DNA from: an uncultured Clostridia bacterium
GTDB lineage: Bacteria > Bacillota > Clostridia > Christensenellales > UBA1242
Assembly: GCA_944376845.1 (NCBI GenBank)
Contig: CALWDZ010000002.1
Location: 62,001 to 126,000 of the forward strand
Direction of reading: 5' to 3'
DNA: 64,000 nt
The notes under the pieces were generated by a model. The model had not been told where the DNA came from and ran no database searches. It saw only the letters and a program-made list of their open reading frames with translations. The position numbers and the translations under genes are program-made. Positions 17,561-26,432 of the stretch are shown in pieces; the stretch's first letter is position 1; the number at the start of each line of letters is the position of its first letter.

Positions 17561-17569
17561 ATGATAACA
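17561..17569 (-). promoter_or_regulatory. Extended -10 element directly before priA ATG (possible leaderless start)
   Basis: Minus-strand TGT-TATCAT, then AAAAAT, then the ATG. The expected RNA start coincides with the start codon. No convincing -35 box, but TG at the extended -10 position can compensate. Confidence 0.5.
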
Positions 17570-17613
17570 CAATTATAAATGAAAATAAAGTATTTTTAAG
17601 TTAAGTTTGTTCA

Positions 17614-17640
17614 TAAAAAAAGACCACACAACGTGTAGTC
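17614..17640 (-). terminator. Intrinsic terminator after rpoZ
   Basis: GACTACAC and GTGTGGTC (one G-T pair) form an 8-bp stem with a 3-base loop, followed on the minus strand by a run of seven or more T. Confidence 0.85.
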
Positions 17641-17662
17641 ATAATTAAAATAGCAAAATTTA

Positions 17663-17866
17663 TTACTTTACATCATCGCTTGAGATTACTGAACCTTCAT
17701 AAATTTCATCAGCAGCAAGACTAATTGCCTTTTTTTCACTTTTTTCAATTTCGGCTGGAATACGCTTTTCAAGCTCTTTAGCACGTTTTTCCATTATAAT
17801 GCAAAGTTTATATTTATTGCCATCCATCTTTTTTACCAATTTATCGATTGGTGGTTCGTTCATCAT
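17663..17866 (-). CDS. rpoZ: DNA-directed RNA polymerase omega subunit
   Basis: Omega helps assemble the beta' subunit. The 67 residues match the Firmicute omega length and pattern: PPIDKLVKKMDGNKYKLCII near the start, then EKRAKELEKR and KKAISLAADEIYEG. Two ATGs are adjacent; GAGG lies upstream of both. It has its own promoter and terminator between ligA and priA. gmk and coaBC, its usual neighbours in Bacillus, are not here. Confidence 0.92.
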   Translation of the reverse strand: MMNEPPIDKLVKKMDGNKYKLCIIMEKRAKELEKRIPAEIEKSEKKAISLAADEIYEGSVISSDDVK

Positions 17867-17898
17867 ATCAAAATACCTCGCTTTCTATAATCTTTTTG

Positions 17899-17927
17899 AT
17901 TGTAACATAAAATAAATATTTTGTGAA
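17899..17927 (-). promoter_or_regulatory. Predicted sigma-A promoter of rpoZ
   Basis: Minus-strand TTCACA (17922-17927), a 17-base spacer and TACAAT (17899-17904) with TGT before it (extended -10). Confidence 0.6.
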
Positions 17928-17935
17928 TACATTTT

Positions 17936-19897
17936 TTATATTTTTAATAATTTTTTAAAAGTCTGTTCGTCAAGTATTTGTATACCCAAGTCTTTTGCCT
18001 TTATCAATTTACTTCCCGCTTCCTTACCTACTAATACATAATCTGTATTTTTACTTACCGATGATGATGTTTGCCCTCCGTTTTGTTCAATAAGAGCTGT
18101 TGCTTCTGCTCGAGTAAAACTTTCAAGAGTTCCAGTTAAAACAAATGTTTTCCCTTTAAAAATACCTTCGCTATTTCCAGTTTGGCTACTGTTTTTAATT
18201 TTTATGCCATAATCAAGAAGTTTATCAATCAATGTTATATTTTTTGAATTATTAAAATAACTAGCAATGCTGTCTGCCACCACTTCGCCTATATCTCTGA
18301 TTTTTGCAAGGTCATCTTTTTTTGCAACCTTTAATTCATCAAGTGTACGATAGTATTTTGATAAATCTTTGGCGGTCTTTGTTCCAACATTTTGAATGCT
18401 GAGAGCATATATAAAATTACTTAGTTCAACGTCTTTACTTTTTTCAATCGCATTTAGAAGATTTCTTGCTTTTTTTTCTTTAAACAATGGCAATTTTAAT
18501 AAGTCTTCCTCTTTTAAAACATACAAGTCCGCAACATCTTTAACTATACCGCTCTCGTATAATAATTTAGATGTACTATCTCTAAACCCTTCTATATCCA
18601 TAGCATTTCGACTAGCAAAATGAGTTATTTTGTCAATTATTTGTTCTGGACAAGACTCGGAATTTGGACAAAAATCAAGTGCACCTATTTGAACAAGGCG
18701 TGTTCCACAACTTGGACAAAATTGTGGTTTCTCTATTGGTTTTGCGCCTTCTAGTTCTTCCGCTAGTCCCATTATTTCTGGTATAACTTCATTACTTCTT
18801 CTAACAAAGACACGTGAGCCAATAGAAATATGTTTGCGCAATATATCCATATAGTTATTGAGCGTAGCACGATATATAGTAGCGCCACTTAGATTAACTG
18901 GTTCTATTATCGCAATAGGAGTAACTTTCCCAGTGCGCCCCACTTGCCAAATTACGTCTTTGAGTATTGTAGAAAGTTCTTGTGCCTCAAACTTATAAGC
19001 CATTGCCCATTTAGGAAATTTTGATGTATAGCCAAACTCATCACGAAGGTTAAGTTGATTGATTTTTACCACCATTCCATCTATTAAAATGTCTAGTGTG
19101 GTTTTCTGCTTGTCTACACTTTCAATCTCTAATAATATATCATCAGGAGATTTAAAATGTTTGTATGGAGAGATTAAAAAGCCATTCTGTTTCAGAAACT
19201 CAAACATCTCCACTTGCGTTGCAAACGTCTTCCCTTCTGCATATAAAACATTATAGCAAAACCAATCTAGATTACGCTTTGCGGTTTGCTTTGGATCAAG
19301 GTTACGAATAGCACCACTTACAGCATTTCGAGCATTTTTTAATGCTTCATCGGGATATTTTTGATTAAATTTTTTTAAGTTTGAAAGTGTTATCATGCCC
19401 TCGCCTTGTACTATGAGTTCACCTTTAAACGGAATAGAAAGTGGAACACTTTTTATAGTTTTTACTTGAGGCGTCACATCTTCACCAACCACACCATTGC
19501 CTCTTGTGGCACAAGACTTTAAAAATCCTTTATCGTATGTACATACAATTGTTAAGCCATCAAATTTATATTCAAGAGTAAAGTCAACATTTTCTTCTTT
19601 TTCACGAACATCTTGCATCCATGAAAAAAGCGCTTCCTTTGATTGACATTTATCAAGGCTATATAAACGCATTTTATGAGTGACTTTTTTAAAGTTGGAT
19701 AAAACAGTATCTCCAACCCTTTGTGTTGGAGAATTTGGGAGTACTATTCCCGTTGCTTTTTCTAATTCAAGCAATTTATCATACAACCTATCGTATTCTG
19801 CATCAGAAACAATTGGTGCATCAAGCACATAATAATGGTAGGCATAATCATTTAATTTTTCTACCAATTTTTTCATTTCATCCATAACAAACCTCAT
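17936..19897 (-). CDS. ligA: NAD-dependent DNA ligase LigA
   Basis: Seals nicks in replication and repair with NAD as cofactor. The 653 residues are near the family norm (about 670). The adenylation domain has LEYKFDGLT with the nucleotidyl lysine at about 111; the OB domain, the zinc finger (CPSCGTRL, CPNSESCPEQI), helix-hairpin-helix repeats (about 450-560) and a C-terminal BRCT domain (about 580-653, GKTFVLTGTLESFTRAEA) follow. The ATG at 19897 overlaps the pcrA stop (ATGA). A second ATG at 19885 is better spaced from GAGG and cannot be excluded. ligA after pcrA is the usual Firmicute order. Confidence 0.96.
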   Translation of the reverse strand: MRFVMDEMKKLVEKLNDYAYHYYVLDAPIVSDAEYDRLYDKLLELEKATGIVLPNSPTQRVGDTVLSNFKKVTHKMRLYSLDKCQSKEALFSWMQDVREKEENVDFTLEYKFDGLTIVCTYDKGFLKSCATRGNGVVGEDVTPQVKTIKSVPLSIPFKGELIVQGEGMITLSNLKKFNQKYPDEALKNARNAVSGAIRNLDPKQTAKRNLDWFCYNVLYAEGKTFATQVEMFEFLKQNGFLISPYKHFKSPDDILLEIESVDKQKTTLDILIDGMVVKINQLNLRDEFGYTSKFPKWAMAYKFEAQELSTILKDVIWQVGRTGKVTPIAIIEPVNLSGATIYRATLNNYMDILRKHISIGSRVFVRRSNEVIPEIMGLAEELEGAKPIEKPQFCPSCGTRLVQIGALDFCPNSESCPEQIIDKITHFASRNAMDIEGFRDSTSKLLYESGIVKDVADLYVLKEEDLLKLPLFKEKKARNLLNAIEKSKDVELSNFIYALSIQNVGTKTAKDLSKYYRTLDELKVAKKDDLAKIRDIGEVVADSIASYFNNSKNITLIDKLLDYGIKIKNSSQTGNSEGIFKGKTFVLTGTLESFTRAEATALIEQNGGQTSSSVSKNTDYVLVGKEAGSKLIKAKDLGIQILDEQTFKKLLKI

Positions 19898-22089
19898 GAT
19901 AAAATTTCAAGTGGGGCGATTTCCAGTATAAGTGTCTTTTTACCAACATTTTCAAAAACTATATCTGCGCACACTCCATTGTCAATTATATCAACTATTT
20001 CTCCTTTTCCAAACTTTGGATGGTTGACTTTTTGCCCTACTTTATAAATAGAAATATCTTTTTTCTCTTTCTCGTTTTTATCTGCAACTGTATAAGAATC
20101 CATTGAAGAATGAGTTGTAACCGCTTGTTTTATAAAAATATTATTCTCCAAATTTCTATGGATAAAACTAGTATAATCAAACTTTCTTTGTTTTTGACTA
20201 GCATCTAAGCCCATTTCATCCAAAAATTTACTTGGAGTAGTGTAAGACCTTTTACCATGCAAATATCTACTTTGAGCATATGATAAAAATAAACGTTCTT
20301 TTGCGCGTGTTACAGCCACATACATAAGTCTGCGTTCTTCTTCAGTTTCTTTTTGACTGTATGAACTACGTGATAATGGAAATATGCCCTCTTCAACCCC
20401 AACAACAAATACAACTTTAAATTCTAGACCTTTTACTGAATGAACTGTTGAAAGCGTCAATGTTTCATCACCAATGTAATCTATATCTGCTTCTAGAGTG
20501 ATGCTTTCAAGATAATCAGAAAGAGTAGCATTTCCGTTTGCCTTTTCAAATTCATCTACTGAGTTTACAAATACATCAATATTCATAAGTTTTTCCATAT
20601 TTTCATCAGTAGAATCAAGATAAGCACTTCTAATAGCATATTCATCTATTACTGCCGTAACAAATTCATGAAGTGACATATTAGGTCTTTGTTCTTCAAG
20701 TTTTATGTACGATGAAATAAATGGTTTCACTTTTTGAGTAAGTTGTGAGTATCCATCCACGCCATTTGCTAAATTTTTCATTGCGTTTAATAGAGATAAA
20801 TTGTTGTCTAAAGCATATTGCCTTAATCTAAGTATTGCACCATCACCTATACCGCGTTTTGGAAAATTGATAATTCTTAAAAGTGCAGTTTCATCACTTG
20901 GATTAGTAAAAATTCTAAGATAGCTTATCAAGTTTTTTATTTCTTGTCTTTCATAAAATTTAAATCCACCATAAATCCTATAAGGTATATTATAATTGAG
21001 CAATTTTTGTTCAAAAGGAAGTGAAAGTGCATTTATTCTCATAAGTATTGCTATGTCGCTAAGTTTATACTCACCTTTATTTGTCATAGCCCATATTTTT
21101 GCAACAATTGACTCTGCCTCATTTTGTTCATCATAATATTTATTGCACTCTATATCTTTGCCTTGTTCATTTTCTGTCCACAATACCTTATCAAACCTTT
21201 CAAAGTTGTTTGAAATCAATTTATTTGCAGTATCTATTATTGTTTTTGTACTACGATAATTTTGCTCAAGTTTATAAACTTTTACTGGTGCAAAATCAGT
21301 TTTAAAATTAAATATGTTTTGAAAGTTTGCTCCACGCCACGTATAAATACACTGGTCTTCATCACCTACCACAAAGATATTTTTATGAACTTGTGATAAA
21401 AGCCTTACAATATCATACTGAATGGTATTAGTATCTTGAAATTCGTCTACAAAAATATATTCAAAGCGTTCTTGATATTTTCGCAAAACCTCTGGATAAC
21501 TACCTAGTAATTTATAAGCATTAGATAAAAGATGATCAAAATCCATTGCATTATTTTTTATAAGTGCTTCTTCATAAGACTCATAAACTTTTATAGAATC
21601 ATCTTCATCTCTTCTTGAATTTTTAGCGTAGGTATAAACATCGATATTATGGTTCTGACAAAAACTTATTACTGTAGCATAATGTTTTACATTATCTAAT
21701 GGTAGTGACAAATCTTTAACTACTTGTTTCAATAATTTTTCACTATCACTTTCACTGTAAACGGAAAACTCTGATGTATAATCAGCAAGTTTTCCAATAT
21801 TTTGCCTAAGCATTCTAAGGCACATGGAATGAAATGTAGAAATCCAAATATCACTAATCGACCCGACCAGTTGGAATATTCTGTTTTTCATCTCGTTTGC
21901 TGCCTTATTTGTAAACGTTATTGCAAGTATGTTTTCTGGCAAAATGCCTTGCTCTTTAATTAAATATGCAATGGTATGAGTTAAAAGTTTTGTTTTTCCG
22001 CTACCTGCTCCTGCTGTTACCAAAACAGCACCCTTAGCGTTTAAGAGTGCTTGTTTTTGTGATTCATTTAATTGATTTAAAATGTCCAT
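19894..22089 (-). CDS. pcrA: ATP-dependent DNA helicase PcrA/UvrD
   Basis: Superfamily 1 3'-5' helicase for repair and rolling-circle functions. 731 residues from the ATG at 22089. Motifs in order: Q-motif LNESQKQAL, Walker A VTAGAGSGKTKLL, TFTNKAANEM, FVDEFQDTN (DEXX box), GDEDQCIYTWRGA, LEQNYRST, and VTRAKERLFLSYA near residue 600; a C-terminal Tudor-like region (VGQKVNHPKFGKGEIVDI) follows, typical of PcrA. A TTG at 22110 would add 7 residues. There is no Shine-Dalgarno sequence and the -10 box ends 6 bases before ATG, suggesting a leaderless message. Operon with ligA. Confidence 0.96.
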   Translation of the reverse strand: MDILNQLNESQKQALLNAKGAVLVTAGAGSGKTKLLTHTIAYLIKEQGILPENILAITFTNKAANEMKNRIFQLVGSISDIWISTFHSMCLRMLRQNIGKLADYTSEFSVYSESDSEKLLKQVVKDLSLPLDNVKHYATVISFCQNHNIDVYTYAKNSRRDEDDSIKVYESYEEALIKNNAMDFDHLLSNAYKLLGSYPEVLRKYQERFEYIFVDEFQDTNTIQYDIVRLLSQVHKNIFVVGDEDQCIYTWRGANFQNIFNFKTDFAPVKVYKLEQNYRSTKTIIDTANKLISNNFERFDKVLWTENEQGKDIECNKYYDEQNEAESIVAKIWAMTNKGEYKLSDIAILMRINALSLPFEQKLLNYNIPYRIYGGFKFYERQEIKNLISYLRIFTNPSDETALLRIINFPKRGIGDGAILRLRQYALDNNLSLLNAMKNLANGVDGYSQLTQKVKPFISSYIKLEEQRPNMSLHEFVTAVIDEYAIRSAYLDSTDENMEKLMNIDVFVNSVDEFEKANGNATLSDYLESITLEADIDYIGDETLTLSTVHSVKGLEFKVVFVVGVEEGIFPLSRSSYSQKETEEERRLMYVAVTRAKERLFLSYAQSRYLHGKRSYTTPSKFLDEMGLDASQKQRKFDYTSFIHRNLENNIFIKQAVTTHSSMDSYTVADKNEKEKKDISIYKVGQKVNHPKFGKGEIVDIIDNGVCADIVFENVGKKTLILEIAPLEILS

Positions 22090-22095
22090 ATGTTT

Positions 22096-22124
22096 AGTAT
22101 AACATATCAAAAATAATATGCAAA
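22096..22124 (-). promoter_or_regulatory. Promoter directly before pcrA ATG (possible leaderless start)
   Basis: Minus-strand TTTGCA (22119-22124), a 17-base spacer and TATACT (22096-22101) with TGT extension, then six bases AAACAT and the ATG. Confidence 0.55.
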
Positions 22125-22129
22125 GTTTT

Positions 22130-22432
22130 TCAATTAACTTGCTTTAATTTTTCATGTTCATACCTTTGTTTTAATTCTCTATATTTGTCTGCGAGATTAA
22201 AGAAATATCTTTCCTTTTGATCACTAGAAAGAGTTTTATAATATTTTATATCTATAAGTTCAGCAAGCGGGTTTATACAATTGTCATCCACAGTTTTTTT
22301 AACAATACAATATAACTTTTCATCGTCTTTTACATCAATAGTTTTTACATTTGGTCTAAGATTTTTATCTTTACCCCTAAGCCTGTTTTTTGCTTGTTGA
22401 GCCATAAATTTTAAAATATCGCGTCCTTCCAT
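22130..22432 (-). CDS. Hypothetical protein (100 aa)
   Basis: I do not recognise this family. The product is hydrophilic, without membrane segments. It has a basic N-terminal stretch (QQAKNRLRGKDKNLRP), a central part that looks like a small alpha/beta segment (DEKLYCIVKKTVDD) and a C-terminal helix rich in charged residues (YFFNLADKYRELKQRYEHEK). The start ATG has AAGGAG, which supports translation. It lies 40 bases before pcrA, which has its own promoter, and 93 bases after the next upstream gene, which ends in a terminator. Confidence 0.7.
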   Translation of the reverse strand: MEGRDILKFMAQQAKNRLRGKDKNLRPNVKTIDVKDDEKLYCIVKKTVDDNCINPLAELIDIKYYKTLSSDQKERYFFNLADKYRELKQRYEHEKLKQVN

Positions 22433-22489
22433 AATATCTCCTTAAACAAAGATATTATAACAAATTTTTATGACCAATTCCTATTAAAA

Positions 22490-22517
22490 AAATTGACCAA
22501 AAAACACTTTTTTGGTC
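22490..22517 (-). terminator. Intrinsic terminator after the DUF4132-like gene
   Basis: GACCAAAAAA and TTTTTTGGTC form a 10-bp stem with a 3-base loop, followed on the minus strand by AA and a T run. Confidence 0.88.
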
Positions 22518-22525
22518 GAAAAACA

Positions 22526-24658
22526 TCAATTCTTTATAAGCGACAAAATATAATCAAAATATCTTTCTTCAACTCCACCCAAACTTAAACTTTGTGATTT
22601 CATAGTCAAATATTTTTGTTGATCACGCATAACTTCACTTAACCTATAAAATCTTATGCTATCAAGAGTTGCCACAGGCGAAATTGTTGTAATTGGTTTT
22701 TGAAATGATATTTCAACCAAAATGTTTAATATCTTATTTTCACAAACCATTGACATAAATTGTACTTCACCTTCTTTCACATTTGGTACAAAGTCATATT
22801 TTTTTAAATGATTAACAAACTCTCCACCATTTACTATAGTCCCATAAAAATTGCTAACAGACATACTTGCCCGATTGAAATCTCGAACATCAATTTTACT
22901 TTGACGAAATTGTTCAAACAATGCATTAGGAAGTTTTAAATCCACTTTTTCGAATCTGTCATCTAAATCAAGCGTATGTACTAAACTTATAACTACATCT
23001 CCGCCTTCCTGCCTATTTCCATAAATATATACAATTTCTTGACCTTTTACTAGAAATATTGAATAAAGTTTATTTTGCTTATATTCTCCAAAAACAAGTC
23101 TATTGGCAAATTTATTAAAAATGGAATGATGTATAAATAGTTTTGAAAACAAATCACGCGTATAAGTCCTATGCGAGATAAAATTTAGATGTAAACGACT
23201 TATCTCTTTTTGGACTTCTTCATCGGTAAGTGTTTGAGGCAAAATCAAATCTTTAACTTCTTCAACCTGTTGTTTATTCTGCGTTGCAAATATTTCAATG
23301 TATTCTTCAATATTTTCTTTAAAGTTTTTAAACTGACTAAGTCTGTTAAACATTTGAATAAATGCTGGTTTTTCACTATACATAAGGCACAATGTCAAAT
23401 ACCTACCTTCTTTGTTCCTGTTAAGTCTATAGAGTACAAACAAAAATTCATAAATTTTTCTTTCAAAAAGACCTTCTGATAATAGCGAGAACATTCTGAC
23501 GCACCATTTACTGGCAAGAATATCTTGAGTTTGACTATGTTTATCAAACAATTTTTCAGCAAAATTATTTAAACTTTCTTTATTGAAAACATCATAAAGT
23601 GATTTTAAACTTGCAAGATTTAATAGATTTTTTTCTTGCTTAAAAACTTCAATTAAAAAGGTTTTTTCAGTTGCGTTTGCTTGTTTGCCACTTTTAAATT
23701 CTAAAGGCAAATTCTCAAATGCTATACCAAGAATCCTCTCTTGAGGCTGTGCAACTTTCTTTCTTGCAAGGACACCAAAATGCGCTTCACTTCCAAAACT
23801 TAAGGTTTCACTTATACCTAACCTTTTTGATAGGTATTCTTTTATCTGTGTATCATTTTCGCTATCATATAATTTTTCAAGCCTGCTTTCAACTTCTACA
23901 TTGTTCTTTATAGCGGAAAGTACCTTTATATAATGAAAACGCGATTCCTTTTCATTAGGTAAATATTTATCAAAAAATGCCAAAGTATCGTTAATATACT
24001 TTTTTAAGAAGTATTCAGCATTTTCTTCACTTACATTTTTATGTGATAGGTCATTAAAAATGATGCTTATACCTTTTTGTGTATCAAAATTTAAAATCAA
24101 TGTCAAATACATCAACTCATATTGGCTATTGTTTAAAATATAATCACCTAGTTGATCTTCATGTTCACGCATATAATTTTGCATGTATTCCATTGCAATA
24201 TCATGCCAATAATAAATTTTGTTTTTTTCTTCAAATATGGCACAAAGCACTAGTGGCATATAAAGTTCTACTGACAAATTCCCCACTTCAACAACTTCTA
24301 TAAACCTATCAAAAAGTCTTTCCTTTATATTATAATCTTTTCCCCTACTTACATATGATGCTCCATTTATATGACCAGCATATAACTTGGATATAAATTC
24401 CATTACTTCATAATATCTATGTGCATACAAAAATATAGTGACATAATTTACCACCGCTGATGTATAATCATTTAACTGAAAAACCAATTCTCCAAGTTCA
24501 CCAACAAGTTTTATATCATCAGTTATATTACTGTGATTTGCTATGTATTCAAGGTCTGCGTCTGGCATTTTATCAAGCATAGGTGTCTCAGAAATATCAT
24601 ATGACAGAACAGATTTTGTTTTATTTACAAGTTGAGAATATTCTCTTAGTACTTCCAT
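22526..24658 (-). CDS. Large cytoplasmic protein with C-terminal DUF4132-like region
   Basis: A 710-residue protein without signal peptide or membrane segment. Residues 1-500 are almost entirely helical and look like a repeat or scaffold region. From about 500 to 650 it resembles DUF4132: SKLFIHHSIFNKFANRLVFGEY is close to the LFL-HP-L--LA-RLVWG pattern of that family, and a beta-rich tail follows. DUF4132 proteins are often linked to WGR domains and have no established biochemistry. The match is by eye, so moderate. It is a single-gene unit with its own promoter, a CGGAG site and a terminator. Confidence 0.75.
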   Translation of the reverse strand: MEVLREYSQLVNKTKSVLSYDISETPMLDKMPDADLEYIANHSNITDDIKLVGELGELVFQLNDYTSAVVNYVTIFLYAHRYYEVMEFISKLYAGHINGASYVSRGKDYNIKERLFDRFIEVVEVGNLSVELYMPLVLCAIFEEKNKIYYWHDIAMEYMQNYMREHEDQLGDYILNNSQYELMYLTLILNFDTQKGISIIFNDLSHKNVSEENAEYFLKKYINDTLAFFDKYLPNEKESRFHYIKVLSAIKNNVEVESRLEKLYDSENDTQIKEYLSKRLGISETLSFGSEAHFGVLARKKVAQPQERILGIAFENLPLEFKSGKQANATEKTFLIEVFKQEKNLLNLASLKSLYDVFNKESLNNFAEKLFDKHSQTQDILASKWCVRMFSLLSEGLFERKIYEFLFVLYRLNRNKEGRYLTLCLMYSEKPAFIQMFNRLSQFKNFKENIEEYIEIFATQNKQQVEEVKDLILPQTLTDEEVQKEISRLHLNFISHRTYTRDLFSKLFIHHSIFNKFANRLVFGEYKQNKLYSIFLVKGQEIVYIYGNRQEGGDVVISLVHTLDLDDRFEKVDLKLPNALFEQFRQSKIDVRDFNRASMSVSNFYGTIVNGGEFVNHLKKYDFVPNVKEGEVQFMSMVCENKILNILVEISFQKPITTISPVATLDSIRFYRLSEVMRDQQKYLTMKSQSLSLGGVEERYFDYILSLIKN

Positions 24659-24674
24659 AAATTTCTCCGTTTAT

Positions 24675-24703
24675 ATTTTAGCAAAAATTTATAAAAAGTA
24701 CAA
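24675..24703 (-). promoter_or_regulatory. Predicted sigma-A promoter of the DUF4132-like gene
   Basis: Minus-strand TTGTAC (24698-24703), a 17-base spacer and TAAAAT (24675-24680). Confidence 0.5.
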
Positions 24704-24713
24704 ACACTTTATT

Positions 24714-25073
24714 TCATTTAACAGTGAATAAATATTTTAATTTATCTTTGTATTCACCAAAGTATATCTTCCTGCCATAGAATTCCTTTTTGAGCATATC
24801 ATTTGCAAAACTTTCATCAATGAGATCACATATAATTTTATCATAATAATTTGTATTTAAAAATTTATCTAATTGTTTAGAGTTAAAGAATTGCGCTTCA
24901 AGTGGGAAATAGTCAAATAGATAATTTAACTTTGGAGCATATTCACATCCCCCCATAAAAAGAGTCTTTGCTTCGCCATTTTGTGTATAGCAAAAACATA
25001 TGTTTGAGATTTCATAAGGAATTGGATCATCTTCTACTATACTTAAAAGCCAAAATACAAACTCTTCAATCAT
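24714..25073 (-). CDS. Hypothetical protein paired with a DUF5706-like gene (119 aa)
   Basis: I do not recognise the family. The start is the ATG at 25073 (MIEEFVFWLLSIVEDDPIP), preceded by a strong AAGGGGG; it overlaps the stop of the upstream gene by 4 bases, so the two are coupled. The product is soluble, acidic and mixed alpha/beta, with several Cys and aromatic residues (ICFCYTQNGEAKTLFMGG) and a helical second half. Its only informative context is the tight link to a PycTM-like membrane protein and, beyond that, to the M50 protease. Confidence 0.7.
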   Translation of the reverse strand: MIEEFVFWLLSIVEDDPIPYEISNICFCYTQNGEAKTLFMGGCEYAPKLNYLFDYFPLEAQFFNSKQLDKFLNTNYYDKIICDLIDESFANDMLKKEFYGRKIYFGEYKDKLKYLFTVK

Positions 25074-25612
25074 ATTAAATTCCCCCTTATACAAACAGCA
25101 ACAATAGTACAAAGTATGCTCAAAAATAAGAAGAAAAGTGCATAGTTAAAATAACTAAATTTTATACTAACTAATTTTGCTACTGAAATTACTTCTCTGG
25201 CTAAATCAAGGTCCATTTCATCGATGTTATAGTTAGGTGGAAGATTGTATTCCTTTTTTATCTTTTTTGCATACCCTATATCAGTGTAATTACTGATAGT
25301 CCTATAACTCATAAGATTTTTGTTTTCAATGTGAGTATCTTTCTTAGGCAATTTTACATTTCTTGAAAGAAGAGCAACAAAGGAATAGATTATTGAAATA
25401 AGTGCAAGCATAATTGTTGCACTTGCTAAAATATTTATCAATTTATTATCAGAAAAATAAATACTTGCAAAAGCAATGACGGCTGATGCGATTGTCATTG
25501 TAATACTGTGCTTTGTTTCTGCATATTTAAGATTTTCAAATAATGTTTGATAAATGTATTTAAGTGTTTGTTTCATGCTTGTATTTTGTGCATTTTTACT
25601 TAAATATTTCAC
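25070..25612 (-). CDS. DUF5706 (Pycsar effector TM-like) membrane protein
   Basis: The 180 residues have the layout of DUF5706 domains: an amphipathic N-terminal helix leading into YAETKHSITMTIASAVIAFA (first TM helix, about 35-55), a second TM helix (about 60-83), a cytoplasmic loop of about 65 residues, and a final helix bundle SVAKLVSIKFSYFNYALFFL with the last TM segment. In Pycsar defence this domain is the membrane effector triggered by cCMP or cUMP. No nucleotide cyclase is visible in this window, so a defence role is not shown. The start is uncertain: a GTG at 25612 (overlapping the M50 gene) or the ATG at 25576; neither has a good binding site. Confidence 0.65.
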   Translation of the reverse strand: MKYLSKNAQNTSMKQTLKYIYQTLFENLKYAETKHSITMTIASAVIAFASIYFSDNKLINILASATIMLALISIIYSFVALLSRNVKLPKKDTHIENKNLMSYRTISNYTDIGYAKKIKKEYNLPPNYNIDEMDLDLAREVISVAKLVSIKFSYFNYALFFLFLSILCTIVAVCIRGNLI

Positions 25613-26432
25613 CTACTTTTGTTGTCGGTCCATATTTTAATGCAAAATTATTAAGAGTTATTTCAGATATTATTTTCATTTTTTTATCTTCTAGTAAAAC
25701 ATAAAAAACATTAAATTTAAATTTCGACATTTTTGCCATTATTTTATAAATAGGTTCATCACCAAATACCAATGTAAATTTAATTTGATTTCCTTTTTTA
25801 TAAACATTTTTTCTATCAGAATATAAGCTTAAATATCCATAGGAAGTTGACTTTTGTGGCTCCAAAATTCCCAAGAATAAAAATACGCACATTATTAAAA
25901 TATTTGTATTTATTACACCAAAAAATAATCCTGAAATAAAAGTTAAAATAAACACTAAACAAATCAACAAATTAAATGTAACTGTCACTTTAATTGCCAA
26001 TTTTCTATCATATTTTTTTGTTATTATTCCTGCAAGCACTCTGCCCCCATCAAGAGGATAACAAGGAAGTAAATTAAAAACAAACATTACTATATTTGCA
26101 TAACAAAATTGTTTAGTATATATTTGTGAAACTGGAAAAATCCACCAAAGTGCAATAGTCACAATAGAAAGCAAAAGATTTACTAAAGGTCCGCTTATTG
26201 CAATTAAAATCTCATCTTTAGGTAAAAAATTATTAGTTTTATAGTTCAAACAAACACCATAAGGCATAAGAAGTAATTTGTCTAATTTATAGCCTAATTT
26301 TAGAGCGGTATAACTATGAGCGAATTCGTGAAGTGAAACAACCAAAATATAGACAAGCACACCTTCAAATTGCCCCATTATAAGCAAAAAAATAAGATAT
26401 AATACAAAAAGTGGATGTAATTTGTATTTCAT
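25596..26432 (-). CDS. SpoIVFB-like M50 intramembrane metalloprotease
   Basis: A site-2 protease of the SpoIVFB type, which in spore formers processes pro-sigma-K. The 278 residues hold about six TM segments with the zinc motif HEFAHSY and the second motif LLPCYPLDGGRVLAG, and a short C-terminal soluble region (about 205-278) in the place of the CBS domain. The start ATG overlaps the stop of the small membrane ORF by 4 bases. Position next to minD/minE is known for spoIVF genes in several Firmicutes. Lack of SpoIVFA and BofA nearby leaves the exact substrate open. Confidence 0.85.
   Translation of the reverse strand: MKYKLHPLFVLYLIFLLIMGQFEGVLVYILVVSLHEFAHSYTALKLGYKLDKLLLMPYGVCLNYKTNNFLPKDEILIAISGPLVNLLLSIVTIALWWIFPVSQIYTKQFCYANIVMFVFNLLPCYPLDGGRVLAGIITKKYDRKLAIKVTVTFNLLICLVFILTFISGLFFGVINTNILIMCVFLFLGILEPQKSTSYGYLSLYSDRKNVYKKGNQIKFTLVFGDEPIYKIMAKMSKFKFNVFYVLLEDKKMKIISEITLNNFALKYGPTTKVGEIFK

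Noticed and set aside
24714-25612. Complete Pycsar defence system
   Set aside because: Only an effector-like membrane protein is visible; no pyrimidine cyclase or other defence gene is adjacent.
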